Assembly: GCA_022360175.1 (NCBI GenBank) | Contig: JAKSDI010000100.1 | Location: 1 to 64,000 of the forward strand | Length of the DNA stretch: 64,000 nt | Source: Chitinophagales bacterium | GTDB lineage: Bacteria > Bacteroidota > Bacteroidia > Chitinophagales > Saprospiraceae | Direction: 5' to 3' | Part shown: piece by piece, positions 1 to 8,533 of the stretch | Layout of the letters: each line of letters opens with the position of its first letter | Position numbering within the stretch: position 1 is the first letter of the stretch | Made by a program: the position numbers and the translations under genes | Notes under the pieces: model-generated | Seen by the model: only the letters and a program-made list of their open reading frames with translations | Database searches by the model: none | Told to the model about the DNA's origin: nothing

Positions 1-1
1 A

Positions 2-493
2 AGCCCAATCATCGAAAAGTGTATTTTTATGAATAATGCTGCTTTAGAAGGAGCTGCTATTTATAACTACGCTGCAAATGGCACTTGCAACCCGATCATC
101 AGAGATTGCCGCTTCGTTAAAAACGAATCTTACCTAAACGGCGGTGCTATTTACAATAATGGTGCAAATGGTGTTTGTAACCCACAAATCATCAAGTGCC
201 TATTCGAAGAAAATAAAGCAGTATACGGTGCTGCTATCCTTAACAAAGCGGAAGCAGGCGGACGTACTGCTCCAATTGTAAAGGAATGTGATTTCGTAGG
301 AAATGTTGCTACCAAGCGCGGAAGTGGTGTTTACAACGAAACTGCTTCTACAGGAGCTATTTGCGAAGCAATGACTATCGGATGTCGCTACGAAGCAAAC
401 TCTTCAAGCGATGGAAATGAAATTGCGAACCGCATCAGCAAGTACGATTTCTCTTCTATCAATAATACCGGCAACAGCAGTTCCGGTTACTAA
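2..493 (+). CDS. Beta-helix repeat protein, 5' truncated by window edge
   Basis: The reading frame is open from base 2, so the gene begins to the left of the window; the ATG at 29 is internal. The visible ~163 residues are a tandem array of short repeats of the type NPIIxxCxF...NxAxxxGGAIYNxxANGxC, with regularly spaced Cys, Asn and Gly. This pattern is typical of right-handed parallel beta-helix / polymorphic-outer-membrane-protein-like surface proteins. The C-terminus ends in a Ser/Asn/Gly-rich stretch and carries no recognisable T9SS sorting domain. A strong hairpin terminator follows 25 bases after the stop, so it ends its transcription unit. Function is unknown; a cell-surface or secreted adhesin-like role is inference. 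Confidence 0.7.
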   Translation, partial: SPIIEKCIFMNNAALEGAAIYNYAANGTCNPIIRDCRFVKNESYLNGGAIYNNGANGVCNPQIIKCLFEENKAVYGAAILNKAEAGGRTAPIVKECDFVGNVATKRGSGVYNETASTGAICEAMTIGCRYEANSSSDGNEIANRISKYDFSSINNTGNSSSGY

Positions 494-517
494 GATATAT
501 TCCTTTTCACGTTTGGC

Positions 518-555
518 AAAGAGCCGCTTCCGATTAAGCCCGGAAGCGGCTCTTT
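518..555 (+). terminator. Rho-independent terminator
   Basis: A perfect 15-bp inverted repeat (arms 518-532 and 541-555, AAAGAGCCGCTTCCG and its complement) with an 8-base loop is followed by a T-rich tail. It lies just after the beta-helix gene and separates it from the lipoprotein gene at 631. Confidence 0.9.
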
Positions 556-630
556 GTATTTTTATCGCTTATTTTTAATCCTTTATTAGTACATTGGATA
601 TAGAAAGTTGAAACACTACGCTACACAATT

Positions 631-1812
631 ATGAATAAATTACTTCCTCTCCTATTATTACTACTTATGTTTACATCTTGTCAGACAGAAGAAGTTCCTG
701 AAGAAATAAATGAACTACTCAGTGAAATAAAGCAAACCCATGCTCCAGATAAAAGAGTAGCTATATGGAATATAGAAGCATCAACTACTGATAAGGGGAT
801 TTTATTCAGTGGAGAGATCAACCTTCCTGAAGCGGAAACTGAGCTTAGAAATGCGATGGAAAAAATGGGGGTCCCGGCAGTTTATACTATTAATACTTTA
901 CCAGAAAAGAGGTTAGAAGATAAAACATATGGTATTGTCAATCTTTCTGCTTGCAACATCCGCTCTAAGGGAAAACATAGTGCTGAGTTAGCCACTCAAT
1001 CTACACTAGGTACTGTGCTTAAGGTTTATAAGGAAGAGGAAGGATGGTACTTAGTGCAAACTCCAGATGGTTATCTTGGATGGTTGGATAGTGATGGGTT
1101 TGTATCTACAAGCAAAGAGGAGGTACAGATATGGAAAGAGAGTGCCAAAATAGTATATCTCCCTGATTTTGGCTTTTCATATAGTGCTCCGAATTTAGAC
1201 AGTGATCGCATATCGGATTTACTAGCAGGAAATATTCTTCAATTTATCCAGTTTGAGCAAGGTTTTGCAAAAGTGGGTTATCCAGATGGCCGTATTGCAT
1301 ATATTCCGAGAGAGGAGGTGATGCTATATGATGAATGGATTCAAATGGGAAGGCCTTCAGCCGAAGAGATTTTATCTACGGCCCATACTTTTATAGGCAG
1401 GCCTTATCTATGGGGTGGAACTTCCGGGAAGGGAGTGGATTGCAGTGGGTTTACTAAAACTGTTTTTTATCTTAATGGAATAATGCTTCCCAGAGATGCC
1501 TCCCAACAAGTAAATGTAGGCCAAGCAGTAGAAACAGATACAACACTTACCAATTTACAAGCTGGAGATTTGTTATTTTTTGGCCGCAGGGCAACGGAAG
1601 AGAAAAAGGAAAAAATTACTCATGTTGCTATTTATATGGGAGCAGGCAAAATTATTCATTCAGCAGGACAGGTAAAAGTAGAGAGCTTACTTAGAGGAGA
1701 CAGTGCTTTCAATGAATACAGACTTCAATCATTCATTCGCGCTAAGCGAATGCTCCCTGCCCAAACAGAAATGGGCGTTTATCCACTAATGATGGTTGAA
1801 GCCTATAACTAA
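631..1812 (+). CDS. NlpC/P60 family murein endopeptidase lipoprotein with SH3 domains
   Basis: This is a predicted lipoprotein peptidase that cuts cell-wall peptides; NlpC/P60 enzymes typically hydrolyse the D-Glu-diamino acid bond. The N-terminus is a lipoprotein signal with lipobox FTSC, the modified Cys being residue 17. Two bacterial SH3-like modules follow (about 99-157 and 175-232), then the catalytic domain (about 243-375). The active-site Cys is in DCSGF (C271), with His in THVAIYMG (H331) and HSAG (H343). The ATG at 631 gives a good signal peptide. The gene stands alone between a terminator and a 440-base non-coding gap. It is one of several murein-peptide enzymes in the window. The family assignment is firm; the exact bond cleaved is inferred. 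Confidence 0.92.
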   Translation: MNKLLPLLLLLLMFTSCQTEEVPEEINELLSEIKQTHAPDKRVAIWNIEASTTDKGILFSGEINLPEAETELRNAMEKMGVPAVYTINTLPEKRLEDKTYGIVNLSACNIRSKGKHSAELATQSTLGTVLKVYKEEEGWYLVQTPDGYLGWLDSDGFVSTSKEEVQIWKESAKIVYLPDFGFSYSAPNLDSDRISDLLAGNILQFIQFEQGFAKVGYPDGRIAYIPREEVMLYDEWIQMGRPSAEEILSTAHTFIGRPYLWGGTSGKGVDCSGFTKTVFYLNGIMLPRDASQQVNVGQAVETDTTLTNLQAGDLLFFGRRATEEKKEKITHVAIYMGAGKIIHSAGQVKVESLLRGDSAFNEYRLQSFIRAKRMLPAQTEMGVYPLMMVEAYN

Positions 1813-2254
1813 TCATCAGTTCTTAATCCCTATTTGTAAAACTTTTGAAGAGGACGTAAAAGAAGCCCCCCACTAAAAAAAATAAAGCAAGCATAGTAAG
1901 GTTTTTTAGGTAAAAAAAAATCACAGCGCGTAAGAAGTAACAGGTCACGATCAAAATAGTCTCTATTTATGACCACAGCTATACTACTTACTGTCTACTG
2001 TTTGTTATAGGGTGCCTCGATAATTAGGGTATAGTGAAAGATTTAACCTTCACCTATATATATAATATCGGGATTTCTCGTTTTTTGTTCCAAAAAACTC
2101 GGCGAAATATAAAATAGATGTGATAAAAAAGGACTTTGTCTGGGAATCGACTATTGAGCACTACTTCATATACAAAAAGGACTGGAAGTATTTTAACAAA
2201 CTTTCCCTACTGCATTGCGGAAATATCCCATAAGGAGCAAAACACAAGAAACAT
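1813..2254. other. Intergenic stretch without recognisable gene
   Basis: The gap lies between two convergent genes. The only structure I see is a short hairpin at 2080-2098 (GTTTTTTG / CAAAAAAC with a 3-base loop), flanked by imperfectly complementary bases, which may act as a terminator for either side. No coding sequence or RNA gene is supported. Confidence 0.4.
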
Positions 2255-2770
2255 TTACTCTTTAAACCAACCTGAATACATCAGATAATTATTGGCGATA
2301 CGCTCCACTGTATTCTTAAAAGTATCAGGACTGAGCGCTTTTACTTTTTTAGCAGGTACACCGGCATAGATATGTCCTGATTCCAGGTGGCTATTTTCCA
2401 ATACTACAGCTCCGGCTGCAATCAATACATTCTCTTCTACTACTGCGTGATCCATTACAATAGCTCCCATACCAACTAATACATTATCCTTTATAGTGCA
2501 ACCATGTACGATTGCTCTATGCCCAATGGAAACATTATTGCCTATAGTAGTAGGAGCTTGCTCATAAGTGCAGTGGATAACCGCTCCATCCTGTACATTG
2601 ACTTTATTTCCCATACGAATACTATGGACATCCCCTCGCACTACTGCCTGAAACCATAAGCTACATTCATCTCCCATAACAACATCACCTACCACCGTTG
2701 CATTTTCTGCCAGATAACAGTCATTTCCAAATTGAGGAAAAATTCCTTTGACGGGTTTGATGAGGGCCAT
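2255..2770 (-). CDS. Gamma-carbonic anhydrase family protein (hexapeptide repeat, YrdA/PaaY-like)
   Basis: This 171-residue protein has the left-handed beta-helix hexapeptide pattern throughout (repeated [LIV]-G-x4, e.g. ATVVGDVVMGDECSLWFQAVVRGD and IGNNVSIGHRAIVHGCTI). The three metal-site His candidates are in VIHC, IGHRA and IVHG, as expected for the YrdA/CaiE/PaaY branch of gamma-class carbonic anhydrases. Members form trimers with zinc or iron at the subunit interface; many have weak or unknown activity, so carbonic anhydrase activity is only possible here. The length is normal for the family. It lies downstream of the NhaC antiporter gene on the same strand (73 bases apart) and may be co-transcribed, which would link proton/bicarbonate handling. 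That link is inference. Confidence 0.85.
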   Translation of the reverse strand: MALIKPVKGIFPQFGNDCYLAENATVVGDVVMGDECSLWFQAVVRGDVHSIRMGNKVNVQDGAVIHCTYEQAPTTIGNNVSIGHRAIVHGCTIKDNVLVGMGAIVMDHAVVEENVLIAAGAVVLENSHLESGHIYAGVPAKKVKALSPDTFKNTVERIANNYLMYSGWFKE

Positions 2771-2843
2771 TTTAATTTCATTTTATTGTTGAGGCTCTTT
2801 GAGGAGCGACCAAAATACAACAAACTTTTAGATTCTTTCCTAC

Positions 2844-4337
2844 CTACCCCCCTATCACTCCAATCAGTAAATACAATAAGGCCGTCGCCCCCCCCGCTAT
2901 TAATGCATAAGGTAATTGCGTACGTACATGATCAATATGATCAGTAGCAGAGGCCATGGACGAGAGAATGGTCGTATCAGAAATAGGCGAACAGTGGTCT
3001 CCAAAAACACCTCCTCCCAGTGCGGCAGCTATGGTTAAATATACATTCGCATCCATGGAGCGGGCCATCGGTACGGCAATCGCAATCATAATAGCAAATG
3101 TACCCCAGGAAGTCCCTGTAGAAAAAGCGATAAAGCAGCTCACCAAAAACACAATAAATGGCACCATGCTAGGAGAAAGCCAAGCTTTGGCCACTTCTGC
3201 AACGTATTGGCCAGTTCCTAATTCTTTACACACAGCTCCAATAGCAAAAGCAAACATCATGAGCAATGCCAATGGCATCATTCCTGTAATCCCCTTAATA
3301 GTCAGATCTACCATTTCCTTGCCTTTCATAATCCCCTGAAAGGTATATAAGATCATCGCAAATACAGTAGACACGATTACAGCAACCAATACAGAAGTAG
3401 AACCTGAGCCTTGTCCTATCGCATACAGTATACGCCGCATAGTAGTTGCTTCTGGCATTTGCTCTATTGCTGCACTCCACCCTGTAAAAGCTAACATGAT
3501 CGGCATCATTAACACCATGACCAATATTGGTAGTACCATGTTATAAGCCCTAGGAGTTACTCCTTCTGCGGTTTTTACATCTGTTAGCTCATTAGCGATC
3601 ATTGGTTGAGCGCCATCATTGAGTAGTTTCCCTTCTTCCTGTACTCTCCGCTCTGCTGCTACCATAGGGCCAAAGTCCTTTTTGAAAAAGATGACGATCA
3701 AGGCCAGAATCAGTGCCAGAAATGGGTAAAAATTGTATCCTACTGCTTTTAGTAAGGTGGCAAAAGGATCGCTAAAGCCTTCTGCTACCAAAAGGGTCAT
3801 AATAAAAGCCCCCCAACCATTAAAAGGGATAATAATACTGGATGGTGCCGAGCTGGAATCTGCCAGATAAGCCAACTTCTCTCTTGAAATACCAAGCCGA
3901 TCAAATACAGGACGATATAAAGCTCCTACAGTAAGGACCGATATACTCGATTCTACAAAAATCAGCAAGCCTGTCAACCAGGCTAAAAACTGAACAACCA
4001 CCTTATTACTTCCACTCTTCTTCTGTTCATATCGCTCCAATAGGCGATTGACCCGTATGATAAAGCCTTCTACCCCACCCGAACGCTGAATAAATATGAT
4101 CAGTGCTCCGACTAAAGCACAAAACATAATAGTACGGGTATTTCCAGGAGATTCAAATACACGAACCAGGGCTTCTATAGTATCCATACTCCCTTTTATA
4201 GGATTGAATCCATCTATAATCAACCATCCCAACCAAATACCAAACAACAAGGATACATATACCTGCTTGGTCCGAATGGCGAGAATAATGGCAATTAATG
4301 GTGGAAGTAGGGAAAGGAAGCCGAAGTGAGGGTCCAT
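2844..4337 (-). CDS. nhaC: Na+/H+ antiporter, NhaC family
   Basis: This 497-residue polytopic membrane protein has about a dozen hydrophobic segments. It has hallmarks of the NhaC/NhaC-like (IT superfamily) antiporters: FVESSISVLTVGALYRPVFD in the first half, SSSAPSSIIIPFNGWGAFI, and in the second half STGTSWGTFAIMIAIAVPMA and GGGVFGDHCSPISDTTILSS. These two halves form the inverted-repeat fold. It would exchange protons for sodium (or a related cation or organic acid) across the inner membrane. The ATG at 4337 leads straight into a hydrophobic segment. The gamma-carbonic-anhydrase-like gene follows on the same strand. The substrate is inferred from the family only. Confidence 0.9.
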   Translation of the reverse strand: MDPHFGFLSLLPPLIAIILAIRTKQVYVSLLFGIWLGWLIIDGFNPIKGSMDTIEALVRVFESPGNTRTIMFCALVGALIIFIQRSGGVEGFIIRVNRLLERYEQKKSGSNKVVVQFLAWLTGLLIFVESSISVLTVGALYRPVFDRLGISREKLAYLADSSSAPSSIIIPFNGWGAFIMTLLVAEGFSDPFATLLKAVGYNFYPFLALILALIVIFFKKDFGPMVAAERRVQEEGKLLNDGAQPMIANELTDVKTAEGVTPRAYNMVLPILVMVLMMPIMLAFTGWSAAIEQMPEATTMRRILYAIGQGSGSTSVLVAVIVSTVFAMILYTFQGIMKGKEMVDLTIKGITGMMPLALLMMFAFAIGAVCKELGTGQYVAEVAKAWLSPSMVPFIVFLVSCFIAFSTGTSWGTFAIMIAIAVPMARSMDANVYLTIAAALGGGVFGDHCSPISDTTILSSMASATDHIDHVRTQLPYALIAGGATALLYLLIGVIGG

Positions 4338-4383
4338 GTTTTGGGTTTAAATATAGGAAAATATTCATAGCTAATTAAGGTGG

Positions 4384-5616
4384 TTAAAATGCTAATCTCC
4401 GGGTAATTGCCTCTTTTATTCGTTCTTTGGAATATTTTCCTACACCACTTTCTTCAGCGTATTGATTCCATCTAGATACCACTTCTTTTACTTGATTAAT
4501 TATTTCATCCACATCTTTTACTCCAAAAATTTTAGCCAACTCTAATAGTTGTTTCTTCCCTGGTGATTTTCCCTCACCAACAACCGTTGTACTGTGATAT
4601 CCATGAGACGAAAAAGAAAATGTCAAGTCATAGGCAGGTGCTAATTTCCAATTTCCTCTGGCATCCATTAGAAAAGAAAAATTCTTACTATGATCATCCC
4701 GATTGTGGGCATATATATTAAATGCAGCTAAGCGCAATATCTTGCTATAAGCTCCAACATGCTTTTCCAATTGAAAGGCAGCATCCATAAGGTGGCCATA
4801 ATCCATATTACTCAGCCTAAAATTATCATGCATTAGTCCAGCTGCTGAGTGTAAATGTATTCGCTGATTGCCAAGCCTATCAAAGCGCTTCGTACCAAAA
4901 TATACTCTTCCTGACTGTCCTTCAAAAAGTTGGCAATCACTCATTTCAATTCCTGCATCAATAGCCATTTTGTAATAGGCATATTCGATCTGTGCTATAT
5001 CATTGGGATCAGAGGAAGAAGAAAATTTTATAAGCCAATGCTCAAAATTTGGAGGTAGTTCTTTTAGATAAGGTAACAACTTACCATTTTTAGCATTATA
5101 GCCAACAAAAACTTTGGGCCTGGCTCCTCCAGAAGAACCCGCCAGATTAATCAATTCTTCAATATATTTTGTTTCCTCCCCTGCCAGGATTTTCTTTGTT
5201 TCTTCCGCAATTAAATCTAGCTTAATAAGTTCTAGTTCCTCTGTAAGTTGATCATTAGCAGGATGATAAGTCAAAGCTCCCATTCCACCATTTCCTACTA
5301 GTGATAAACGATGTAAAGGGGTTATATTTTCAGGGTTTATTTTTCTAGCAAACAAGGCTCTGTCAATCAATAATCGCCCCCACCCATCTGGCAAGGAATC
5401 ATTAAACACTCCAAATAAACTATCAAACACTTGAATATCAGGTACTAATATCTCATCAGAAAGTGGCATTTTTATCGGTGAGATTGGCAAGCCAGCATCA
5501 AGGAAATCAGGGTAATATTTGAAGAAAATCTTTTGATCTTTGCTGACTAACTCACCGACTTCAAATGTTTGATCACCAAAGTTTAATGATACAGCCATTC
5601 TCTCTAAATCCTTCAT
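4384..5616 (-). CDS. hipA: HipA-type serine/threonine kinase toxin
   Basis: This 410-residue HipA-family kinase is the toxin of a type II toxin-antitoxin pair. HipA of E. coli phosphorylates glutamyl-tRNA synthetase and induces persistence; the target here is unknown. Visible features are the HipA N-terminal beta domain (about 10-110), the glycine-rich GSSGGARPK loop with the nucleotide-binding Lys, KRFDR in the middle, the catalytic loop NRDDHSKNFSFL, and the metal-binding APAYDLTFS. All key residues look intact. The ATG at 5616 overlaps the stop of the antitoxin gene (TGATG); a GTG one codon upstream is an alternative start. Translation is likely coupled to hipB. Family identity is firm. 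Confidence 0.92.
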   Translation of the reverse strand: MKDLERMAVSLNFGDQTFEVGELVSKDQKIFFKYYPDFLDAGLPISPIKMPLSDEILVPDIQVFDSLFGVFNDSLPDGWGRLLIDRALFARKINPENITPLHRLSLVGNGGMGALTYHPANDQLTEELELIKLDLIAEETKKILAGEETKYIEELINLAGSSGGARPKVFVGYNAKNGKLLPYLKELPPNFEHWLIKFSSSSDPNDIAQIEYAYYKMAIDAGIEMSDCQLFEGQSGRVYFGTKRFDRLGNQRIHLHSAAGLMHDNFRLSNMDYGHLMDAAFQLEKHVGAYSKILRLAAFNIYAHNRDDHSKNFSFLMDARGNWKLAPAYDLTFSFSSHGYHSTTVVGEGKSPGKKQLLELAKIFGVKDVDEIINQVKEVVSRWNQYAEESGVGKYSKERIKEAITRRLAF

Positions 5617-5906
5617 CACTTCCTCATTTTATTACTAAATAAACGTTCTACTTCCTCCAATTCCGTATCTATTGTGAATATTACCCTAAAATCACTCAAC
5701 CGATTCAATACATGGGCCAACTTCAATAAGTTTTCCATAGAAATCTGTCCGCTTCGTTCAAAACGCTTCAAACTGCCTAATGACACGCCTGAGCGTTCTG
5801 CAAGTTCTGCTTGTGTATAGCCTCGTCTTTTACGAAGCCTTTTATGCTTTTCCGCAATTTCCAACAGGACAGTTTGAGGTGTTCCACGTATACCATAAGG
5901 ATTCAT
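5616..5906 (-). CDS. hipB: HipB-like XRE antitoxin
   Basis: This small (96-residue) helix-turn-helix antitoxin pairs with the downstream hipA. The Cro/C1-type HTH is at about 21-75 (KHKRLRKRRGYTQAELAERSGVSLGSLKRFE...). The frame is open upstream to a TTG at 5927, but I chose the ATG at 5906. The longer version would run through the palindromic GTTAA-N4-TTAAC element at 5911-5924, and that repeat recurs 40 bases further upstream, as expected of an operator. HipB proteins bind operators in their own promoter together with HipA and repress the operon. The C-terminal tail (about 76-96) would contact HipA or be the protease-sensitive part. Confidence 0.88.
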   Translation of the reverse strand: MNPYGIRGTPQTVLLEIAEKHKRLRKRRGYTQAELAERSGVSLGSLKRFERSGQISMENLLKLAHVLNRLSDFRVIFTIDTELEEVERLFSNKMRK

Positions 5907-5910
5907 AATA

Positions 5911-5964
5911 GTTAATATTTTAACCAAAATAGCAAAAAAACCATTAAATCGTTAATATTTTAGC
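5911..5964 (-). promoter_or_regulatory. Paired candidate HipB operators
   Basis: A palindrome GTTAA-TATT-TTAAC at 5911-5924 is repeated with one mismatch at 5951-5964 (GTTAA-TATT-TTAGC). Start-to-start spacing is 40 bases, about four helical turns. They lie directly upstream of the hipB ATG, in the position of autoregulatory operators of hipBA operons. Function is inferred from position and symmetry. Confidence 0.65.
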
Positions 5965-6088
5965 CTTTAAAAGCAAGACAAATATAACACCACTCAGATG
6001 CCTTCCTGATCCTAATCAACTCTCTTCATGAGTATGATCATTGCATAGTGATGAATTACTAAGCAGCTTGCTGCTAAAATTAGTAATC

Positions 6089-7177
6089 ATGTTACGTTAC
6101 CTTTTCACCTCTTTAATACTTATTCACGGGATTATCCATCTGATGGGCTTCTTACATGGTACCAACTTAAAAACCATCGACCAATTCAAGACTACCATCA
6201 ACAGCGTAACAGGAATTGTATGGCTAATTGTAACTGTAGGCTTTATCATCACAGCAGTATTATATTTCTCTGGTAATACATCATGGTACTGGTATGCTTT
6301 GAGTAGTATTCTCATTTCTCAGGTGCTCATTATTTCTGCCTGGCAGGATGCCAAATTTGGTAGCATTGCAAATATTTTAATCCTAATTCCTGCTTTGATA
6401 AGCCTGATGAATCACCAGTTCGAACAGGTATACAGGAAAGATGTTACAATCCATTTGCAGCAAAGCCTGCCAGATAATATTGAAACTATTAGTTCTACCG
6501 ACCTTGAAGTACTCCCACAGCCGGTTCAGCAGTATTTAAGATATGTAGGAGTCATTGGTAAACCGAAGGTCTATAATTTCAGGGCTACCTTTACTGGTGA
6601 GATGCGCAACAAAGAACAGGATTGGTTTACATTCGAATCAGAACAGCACAATTTCTTCCATTCCCCTGTCCGGCTATTCTTCATGAAAGCCCGCGTAAAG
6701 GGGCTACCAACATATGGATATCATTTATATCAGCACGACAAAGCCCGGATGTTAATAAAAATGCTTTCTCTCATTCCTGTAGTTGATATTCAAAGCGATG
6801 ACTTATTTAAAGCAGAAACGGTTACCTATCTAAATGATTTATGCATCATGGCACCTGCAGTGCTCATCAACAAAAATATACGGTGGGAAGCCATCGATAG
6901 CTTGAGTGCAAAAGCGTTTTTTTCGAATCATGGCGTGCAAATTGCTGCTACATTGTACTTTAATGAACAGGGGCAACTAATCAATTTCGTATCCGATGAT
7001 CGCCTAAATATAGATGCCCAGCAATTTCAGCGGTTTTCCACTCCAATAGGAGCTTATAAAATGATGAATGCTTATCACCTCCCATCTTATGGAGATGCTA
7101 TTTGGCATTATCCTGATGAAGAATTTACCTACGGCCATTTTTGGATAAAATCCATTGAATATAATGTCCAGGAGTAG
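6089..7177 (+). CDS. DUF6544-like membrane protein
   Basis: This 362-residue protein begins with four hydrophobic segments (about 1-110; start MLRYLFTSLILIHGIIHLMGFLHG). A soluble domain of about 230 residues follows, starting near LPQPVQQYLRYVGVIGKPKV. That phrase (LP.PVQRYL...G..) and the later FNEQGQLINFVSDDR are what I associate with the DUF6544 family, whose function is unknown. I start at ATG 6089; an in-frame TTG at 6041 would add 16 non-hydrophobic residues before the membrane segment and is less likely. It converges with dacB, with only 7 bases between stop codons and no terminator seen, so read-through or antisense overlap is likely. The family assignment is from memory of the motif and moderate. 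Confidence 0.6.
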   Translation: MLRYLFTSLILIHGIIHLMGFLHGTNLKTIDQFKTTINSVTGIVWLIVTVGFIITAVLYFSGNTSWYWYALSSILISQVLIISAWQDAKFGSIANILILIPALISLMNHQFEQVYRKDVTIHLQQSLPDNIETISSTDLEVLPQPVQQYLRYVGVIGKPKVYNFRATFTGEMRNKEQDWFTFESEQHNFFHSPVRLFFMKARVKGLPTYGYHLYQHDKARMLIKMLSLIPVVDIQSDDLFKAETVTYLNDLCIMAPAVLINKNIRWEAIDSLSAKAFFSNHGVQIAATLYFNEQGQLINFVSDDRLNIDAQQFQRFSTPIGAYKMMNAYHLPSYGDAIWHYPDEEFTYGHFWIKSIEYNVQE

Positions 7178-7184
7178 AGACCTT

Positions 7185-8510
7185 TTAAAAATGTACTCTA
7201 ATGTATTTTAGTATTTTCTCCATCTCCTTTTTTACTGGTTTTGTGCCCTCTACATAATTATTATTCATAAAGCTAAAGATATACCACTGCCCGCTATCCG
7301 CCAAGAGGTAACCACTCAGACAGTGTTTATTACTCAGGGTTCCTGTTTTGGCATAAATATAGGGCATTTCATCGCCAGGGTATAAACCCTCAATCGTACC
7401 TGATTTTCCTCCAGCTGGAAAAATATCAAGCAAACGTGCTTTTGGCAAAAAATGATAGATAGAATCCAATACACCTACAATGGAACGTGGTGTAAATAAA
7501 TTATATCGTGATAAACCAGAACCATCTCGCCATATCAGCTTATCTGGCAGATTAGTTAATAAGCTATCTTTTGCATATTGAATTGCTTCTGAAGTTTTGA
7601 TACTGCCTGTTAGTTTTTCAGAGCAGGCCATCATTAATTGTTCCGCAATGAAATTATCACTATCCTGCATGAGTCGACGGTATAAGGTATCGGGGATGGG
7701 TGTTGAAATACTTTTCACAGGAATTTCTTCTGGTAACTCATAAGCCAAATGTACCGTTTTACCTAAAGTATCCCCCAAAAGCGCTGTCGTCAGATCAGGA
7801 GAAGTAAAAAAAGGTAAAGATTTATTAAATGGAGTACCTGTCAGGGCTCTGCTATTATACCTAAATACATTAGTATATTCTTCTCTTTTTATACGAATAC
7901 GGTCATTATTCATATCCGGATCATAAGTAAGTTGCTGAACAAATCGTGAAGGATGTATATCAAAACCTTCTCCTTGCTCCATGCGCTTTACTGAGGCCAT
8001 ATTAGCATAAATTGGCAGTGGACTATTTTCGGCCTGATAGTACCCACTGTAGTCATCCCATGCCCAGCCAGGACCGAAACGTTCTTCCTCAAAATTGTGA
8101 TTAGAAAAATATAAAGTTTTATTGCTTTCCTTTAAAAAAGTAAACACACTAGAATCAGCCTTAATATCAGGATGTAAAAACATGGGATTAGCTGCTCCCC
8201 AAAAATAGAGCGCATCTTCAGTTTCCATATATCGAAGTGCAGTAATAGAGTCTCCTAAGATGCGGAGGCTAGCATAAAGGGTAAATATTTTAGTATTAGA
8301 AGCAGGTGTAAAATACTTGTCTCCATCCCGATCATAGAGGATTTCCTCTGAGTCGGGCTGGTATAAGACAAAGCCTGTAAAAATCTGATTAAACAATTCA
8401 GATTTTTCAAACAAGATATCCAATTCCTGGAGTGCCTTTTTATGCTTATTTTGCGCAGGTAGCAGCCCGGCAATCAATAGGATAATCAGCAATAAGCCCG
8501 GTGCTTTCAT
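7185..8510 (-). CDS. dacB: D-alanyl-D-alanine carboxypeptidase, PBP4/DacB type (peptidase S13)
   Basis: This is a 441-residue exported penicillin-binding protein that would trim or open murein cross-links in the periplasm. The signal peptide is at 1-19 (cleavage after LLPAQ). The three active-site motifs are present: SNTK (S71-K74) in TPASNTKIF, the S-x-N-like motif in DGSGLSRYN, and KTG in AKTGTLSNKHCLSGYL. The large insert between motif 1 and motif 2 is typical of S13 peptidases. The start at 8510 lies only 23 bases from the start of the divergent gene at 8534, so both promoters must overlap each other's 5' coding ends or a shared core. Confidence 0.92.
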   Translation of the reverse strand: MKAPGLLLIILLIAGLLPAQNKHKKALQELDILFEKSELFNQIFTGFVLYQPDSEEILYDRDGDKYFTPASNTKIFTLYASLRILGDSITALRYMETEDALYFWGAANPMFLHPDIKADSSVFTFLKESNKTLYFSNHNFEEERFGPGWAWDDYSGYYQAENSPLPIYANMASVKRMEQGEGFDIHPSRFVQQLTYDPDMNNDRIRIKREEYTNVFRYNSRALTGTPFNKSLPFFTSPDLTTALLGDTLGKTVHLAYELPEEIPVKSISTPIPDTLYRRLMQDSDNFIAEQLMMACSEKLTGSIKTSEAIQYAKDSLLTNLPDKLIWRDGSGLSRYNLFTPRSIVGVLDSIYHFLPKARLLDIFPAGGKSGTIEGLYPGDEMPYIYAKTGTLSNKHCLSGYLLADSGQWYIFSFMNNNYVEGTKPVKKEMEKILKYIRVHF

Positions 8511-8533
8511 TGATATAAAAGTTTTGCCATCAT

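Noticed and set aside
5907..5927. N-terminal extension of hipB from TTG 5927
   Set aside because: It would run through the palindromic operator; ATG 5906 fits the family and leaves the operator upstream.
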